NCBI GenBank assembly: GCA_016931535.1
Contig: JAFGEP010000150.1
Coordinates: 40,504 to 104,503 of the forward strand
Length of the DNA: 64,000 bases
Source: Bradymonadales bacterium
Lineage (GTDB): Bacteria; Myxococcota_A; Bradymonadia; JAFGEP01
Direction of reading: 5' to 3'
Shown here: positions 60,503 to 64,000 of the stretch, piece after piece
How the letters are laid out: every line of letters starts with the position of its first letter
Numbering within the stretch: the first letter of the stretch is position 1
The notes under the pieces: generated by a model
The model's database searches: none
Seen by the model: the letters and a program-made list of their open reading frames with translations, nothing else
What the model was told of the DNA's origin: nothing
Translations under genes and position numbers: made by a program

Positions 60503-61572
60503 CTCACCCTCCCCAGGTCGTAGGATCGGATGGTCAGGCCATCGGCCTGGGGGAAAAGCTGCAGGATGACCCCCGGCGCTGCCACGGCGAACTCGCGGAA
60601 GGGAAAGGCGATCGGCGGCGGTCCGAGAACGACCTCGGCCAGCGGCTGCCCTACCTCGTCAACCCGGCGCAGGGTGCGGACCACCCGCTCCCCCTGGAAA
60701 AACTCCAGGAGCAGCACCACCTCTCCCGTCGGCTCCGAGTCGAGCACCACGATCGAGGCGACTGAATCGGTGTCCTCCAGCACCACTCGGTCGGCCGGCG
60801 GGTCCGGTTTGGCCTCCCGGTCGCCCCCGGGCTCGGGATAGAGCAGCTCGGCGACCCCCTGGCTCAGGACCGCCTTGACCCGAGGACCTCCCGAGGCGGT
60901 GACGATCCCCTCCCGGCGGGTGCGCAGATGGGAGGGCCACCCCATCCGGATGGAGGGTCCCCCCAGGTCGTAGGTCTGCTGGTAGGCGTCGATCAACAGG
61001 ACGTGGTGCCGCTCGTTGACGACCAGCCCGCTGATGTGGACCAGCTCCAGCGGGATGTGCAGGGTGTCAACTACTCCGCCGCCATCCAGCACCGTCACCC
61101 GGTGATTGGCCAGGCTGAGCAGGTACAGGCGTCCGTCCGAACCCAACGCCAGGTCGGCCCCACCCGGCGGACAGTCCACGGTGCCAAGCCAGCCGCCGGC
61201 GGGATCCAGGTGAACCAGGCGCGAATTGACCTGGTCCACGATCCACAGGCTTCCGTCGCGATCGACGGCCAGGCTTGCCGGAGCCATGGCCGCCCGCTCC
61301 TGGGCGGGAGGTAGCCAGCCGATCTCGCCGTGGCCGTCCCCCCAGGGCAGGAAGATCTCGACCGGGTAGACCACCTGGAGGTGATCTTCTGGTTCAACTG
61401 TTGTTGCTGGACCCCCAGCGGGCACCGGAGCGACCAGTGGCAAGGCCGCGGTCTGCAGGCCACCCTGGTGGGAGAGCCCACCGGTTGTGTCCAGGCTGTC
61501 GCAGCCGGCCAGCAGGACTGCAGGTGCAACACAGCAAAAAAACAGGGCGTGTAACAAGCGGATAGGGTGCAT
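60499..61572 (-). CDS. Beta-propeller lipoprotein
   Basis: 357 residues. A hydrophobic start ends in a lipobox (LLAGC, Cys about residue 24). The mature part has NHL/6-bladed-propeller-like repeats (SLAVDRDGSLWIVDQVNSRLV, then GADLALGSDGRLYLLS). These usually bind proteins or ligands at the cell surface. Its stop overlaps the start of the NlpC/P60 gene by 4 bp. The ATG at 61572 has no strong ribosome site; a TTG lies 6 nt upstream. The following rightward gene is divergent. Confidence 0.82.
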   Translation of the reverse strand: MHPIRLLHALFFCCVAPAVLLAGCDSLDTTGGLSHQGGLQTAALPLVAPVPAGGPATTVEPEDHLQVVYPVEIFLPWGDGHGEIGWLPPAQERAAMAPASLAVDRDGSLWIVDQVNSRLVHLDPAGGWLGTVDCPPGGADLALGSDGRLYLLSLANHRVTVLDGGGVVDTLHIPLELVHISGLVVNERHHVLLIDAYQQTYDLGGPSIRMGWPSHLRTRREGIVTASGGPRVKAVLSQGVAELLYPEPGGDREAKPDPPADRVVLEDTDSVASIVVLDSEPTGEVVLLLEFFQGERVVRTLRRVDEVGQPLAEVVLGPPPIAFPFREFAVAAPGVILQLFPQADGLTIRSYDLGRVR

Positions 61573-61728
61573 GGTCAACTATTCCGTGGTGCTCCGAACT
61601 GAAGCCACCATTATCGGTACGTCCGACCGGTGTCAAACACATTCGGTTCACCGGCGTTCCAGTGTTGGTGAGATCAGAGGGGCTGTGATATGAAATGAAG
61701 GTTCGATGGGTTCACCCCGGAGGTGTGC

Positions 61729-63420
61729 ATGATCGTATTTGATGAGGATCAGAGCGTCGCCGATCAACAGATGTACGCCATCATCTTCTACCTGGTGACC
61801 TTTGGCTACATAGACGGCGAGTTCGATGCGACCGAAAGGGCCTACTCCAAGGAGTACATCAGGAGGCTGGTGGAGTGGAGGGCCGATGGCCTGGGGCTCG
61901 AAGACCAGAAGAACCGCCGGTACTATGTCGAGAAATCCTACCAGCACTTTCTCGAGGTGTTTGCCGGAATCGACCAGTGGGTCAGCGATCTCTTCCTGGA
62001 GGCGGTCAGCAAGGACGAGGACATCAACCAGTTCGTGCTCTCCAAGCTGAAGCTCAAGTGCTTCGAGCACTTCGTCGGTTTCAACGAGAACACTCAGCGG
62101 CAGCTCATGAAGGATGCGGACGAGCTGATCGCCGCCGATGGGATCGTTCATCCTTCCGAGGTCCAGTTCCGCGAGGAGCTGCTGGCCCTCCTGAAAGCGG
62201 AAAACCCCCTTCCGGAGCAGGAGTTCCTCCCCGTCAGCGAACAACGGTTCAACCTGCAGAAACCGGTCAAGGTCATCATCCGGATAGACAACCATCCCCT
62301 GTTCCCTCCCTTGGAGACCCACTACTCTCGAGATACCGCTCTTCTGATGCAGCAGGCCACGGAGGATGTCCGGCTCATCCGGCGGGCCATCGGCCAGTGG
62401 GCGCAACAGGGAGTCCAGGCCAAGGGGCGATTGGCGGGCCGGAAGAAGCTCGCCGACCTCGACGGGGAGCAGCCCTTTCTCGACCAGCACGTCTATTGCC
62501 TGCCCATCAAGCCCGGTGAGCGCTACGAGCTCATCGTCCTGGGCGACCTGCACGGCTGCTACAGCTGCCTCAAGGGCGCCCTGATGCAGTCCGAGTTTGT
62601 CAAGAAGGTGGAGGCCTACAACGCCGATCCCATCCGCAACCACCCGGTCAAGCTGGTGTTCTTGGGCGATTACATCGACCGGGGTATCTACAGCTACAAT
62701 GGGGTCCTGCGAGCCGTGCTCCAGATCTTCACCAAGTGGCCCAAGCATGTCTACGTGCTGAGGGGGAACCACGAATACTACCTGGAACGCCAGGGCAAGG
62801 TCATGAGCGGCGTCGCCCCCGCCGAGGCCATCGCCACCATGGCTCCCTACCTGCCGTCCGATCACTTCAAGGCGTACCGGGAGCTGTTCGAAGCCATGCC
62901 CAACCTGCTGCTCTTCGGGCGGACCGTCTTCGTCCACGCGGGTATCCCCCGCGATGACGTCATCGACAGCAAGTGGGTGGACTTGAGCTCTCTGAACGAC
63001 CCACTCATCCGCTTCCAGATGCTGTGGAGCGACCCCAGCGAGGCCAAGTACGTCCCCGCCGACCTGCAGAAGGCCAACGCTCGCTTCCCCTTTGGAAGCC
63101 TCCAGTTCCGCCGTTTCATGGGGATGATCGGCGCCAACACCATGATTAGAGGGCACGAGAAGATCGACAGCGGCTTTACGGAGGTCTACGACGACGGCGC
63201 CGTGTCGCTGTACACCCTGTTCTCCGCTGGCGGAGCCACCAACAGCGACCTCCCGGAAAAGTCCAGCTATCGCAAGGTCACCCCCAAGGCGCTGACCATC
63301 CTCTACCAGGACGGGATCCAGAAGGCGACCCCCTGGACCATCGACTGGGAGCGGTACCAGTTCGGCGACCGCAACGGCTTCTACCGCTCGCCGCCCGAGA
63401 TCGAGTTCCGACAAGGTTAG
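61729..63420 (+). CDS. TerB-like/PPP-family protein phosphatase fusion
   Basis: 563 residues. The first ~170 are all-helical with a TerB-like pattern (acidic residues in YIDGEFDATERAYSK and ELIAADGIVHPSEVQF). After a linker, residues ~250-460 form a PPP-family metallophosphatase with the three hallmark motifs GDLHG, GDYIDRG and GNHE, plus a later HAGIP and RGHEKI. Such enzymes dephosphorylate Ser/Thr proteins or cleave diadenosine polyphosphates. The ATG at 61729 has GGAGG 6 nt upstream. It could oppose the TPR Ser/Thr kinase or other kinases; this is inference only. Confidence 0.88.
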   Translation: MIVFDEDQSVADQQMYAIIFYLVTFGYIDGEFDATERAYSKEYIRRLVEWRADGLGLEDQKNRRYYVEKSYQHFLEVFAGIDQWVSDLFLEAVSKDEDINQFVLSKLKLKCFEHFVGFNENTQRQLMKDADELIAADGIVHPSEVQFREELLALLKAENPLPEQEFLPVSEQRFNLQKPVKVIIRIDNHPLFPPLETHYSRDTALLMQQATEDVRLIRRAIGQWAQQGVQAKGRLAGRKKLADLDGEQPFLDQHVYCLPIKPGERYELIVLGDLHGCYSCLKGALMQSEFVKKVEAYNADPIRNHPVKLVFLGDYIDRGIYSYNGVLRAVLQIFTKWPKHVYVLRGNHEYYLERQGKVMSGVAPAEAIATMAPYLPSDHFKAYRELFEAMPNLLLFGRTVFVHAGIPRDDVIDSKWVDLSSLNDPLIRFQMLWSDPSEAKYVPADLQKANARFPFGSLQFRRFMGMIGANTMIRGHEKIDSGFTEVYDDGAVSLYTLFSAGGATNSDLPEKSSYRKVTPKALTILYQDGIQKATPWTIDWERYQFGDRNGFYRSPPEIEFRQG

Positions 63421-63454
63421 TGGCCCTCGACCCTCACGTCCCCGATCTCCGCGA

Positions 63455-64000
63455 TCAGCGAACAGCCTCCACCAGGAACTGATCGACCATCTGGGCCTCG
63501 TACTCGACCGCATCCCCCTCGACCCGCCATACCGTGATCTCGATCGTCTGCCCCTCCACCGCGACCAAGAGCAGATGATAGAAGCAGCCGCGCGCCTGGG
63601 AGTACTCGTAGCTGAGCTCCTGGCGCAGGGGGAACGGATCGCATCCGTTGGTCAACGGCCCTCCCCCACCGCCGGTGACGATGTAGTGGATGTCCTGTCC
63701 CTCCATGAGGTAGCTGGCCGGTGGCTGATCGGTGCGGGTGGGGGTCTGGTCGTCGGGCACATGGAACCGGTCGTAGCTGTGGACGTGACCGGAGAAGACC
63801 ATGGTGACGTCGTACTGCGCAAACAGCTCCTCGTACTCGATCCGCACCGGTTGGGTACACTCCCCGCTATCGAGCTCGGCCATGACGGTGGAGTACATCG
63901 GGTGGTGCATGAACACGAAGAGGTGATCGATCGCTGGATCGGAGCGGGCCGCGCTCAGATGGCGCTCCAGCCAGGGCTTGGGGGTCTGGGTCCACCAGCG
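63455..64000 (-). CDS. Metallophosphoesterase, C-terminal part (partial at window edge)
   Basis: The frame is open to the window edge; about 181 C-terminal residues are visible. FVFMHHPMYS and VFSGHVHSYDRF are the last two metal-binding motifs of calcineurin-like phosphoesterases of the purple acid phosphatase kind. A GTG at 63916 is only an internal codon, since the frame and the family both extend further. The N-terminal motifs lie outside. The gene is convergent with the phosphatase fusion. Substrate unknown; such proteins are often secreted phosphatases. Confidence 0.8.
   Translation of the reverse strand, partial: RWWTQTPKPWLERHLSAARSDPAIDHLFVFMHHPMYSTVMAELDSGECTQPVRIEYEELFAQYDVTMVFSGHVHSYDRFHVPDDQTPTRTDQPPASYLMEGQDIHYIVTGGGGGPLTNGCDPFPLRQELSYEYSQARGCFYHLLLVAVEGQTIEITVWRVEGDAVEYEAQMVDQFLVEAVR

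Noticed and set aside
61648..63513. Leftward open frame of 621 codons opposite the phosphatase gene
   Set aside because: The rightward frame encodes GDLHG, GDYIDRG and GNHE motifs; the leftward one is its shadow.

Overview
The window is G+C-rich, gene-dense bacterial chromosome with no mobile element or CRISPR array. It most resembles a myxobacterium-like member of the former Deltaproteobacteria (Myxococcota and relatives). The clues are a secreted protein ending in a MYXO-CTERM-type tail (Cys-Gly-Cys-Gly, one membrane helix, an Arg cluster), FHA-GAF-sigma54 and TPR-kinase architectures, paralogous PilZ-type proteins, many lipoproteins, and a MurE with the DNPR motif of meso-diaminopimelate peptidoglycan. 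Species cannot be told from the sequence.

Layout. 1-12.4 kb: a partial large lipoprotein, a divergent GT39-like membrane glycosyltransferase with a TPR tail, a small zinc-ribbon protein, then a leftward operon (HEAT lipoprotein, FHA-GAF-AAA+-Fis activator, acidic TPR protein, WYL-domain protein) divergent from a large TPR membrane protein. 12.6-27.0 kb: a leftward division and cell-wall (dcw) operon, mraZ-rsmH-ftsL-ftsI-murE-murF-mraY-ftsW-murG-ftsQ-ftsA-ftsZ, mostly with stop/start overlaps or short gaps. murD, murC, murB and ddl are absent from their usual slots. A sigma70-like promoter runs into four 10-bp-spaced MraZ-type repeats before mraZ, and a second MraZ-like box lies on the opposite strand.

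27.4-31.6 kb: two small rightward genes, a secreted double-HhH (ComEA-like) protein, and holB followed by a PSP1/RicT-like gene. 31.6-46.5 kb: a leftward stretch of signalling and envelope genes. It holds a membrane-anchored TPR Ser/Thr kinase followed by two tandem paralogous membrane proteins with degenerate deacetylase-like domains, a zinc-ribbon/FHA protein, a beta-propeller gene and a neighbour sharing its C-terminal domain, mpl coupled to a CPBP-family protease, and a two-PilZ protein with internal repeats. 46.8-51.6 kb: tRNA-Arg(CCG), an acyl-CoA dehydrogenase, a tRNA-Val(TAC)/tRNA-Asp(GTC) unit with promoter and terminator, tyrS and a PilZ-like gene.

51.8-58.7 kb is acyl-CoA metabolism: thiolase, enoyl-CoA hydratase, an extended SDR, a FadR-type repressor with two palindromic operators over its own promoter, and an SCP-x-like thiolase following an HMG-CoA-synthase-like/DUF35 fusion that lacks the nucleophilic cysteine. 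58.7-64 kb: a 12-bp tandem repeat, an NlpC/P60 MYXO-CTERM protein coupled to a propeller lipoprotein, a TerB-like/PPP phosphatase fusion and the end of a metallophosphoesterase gene.

Two copies of a palindromic REP-like element sit between convergent gene ends 24 kb apart. All functional calls are from reading the sequence; no database search was run.
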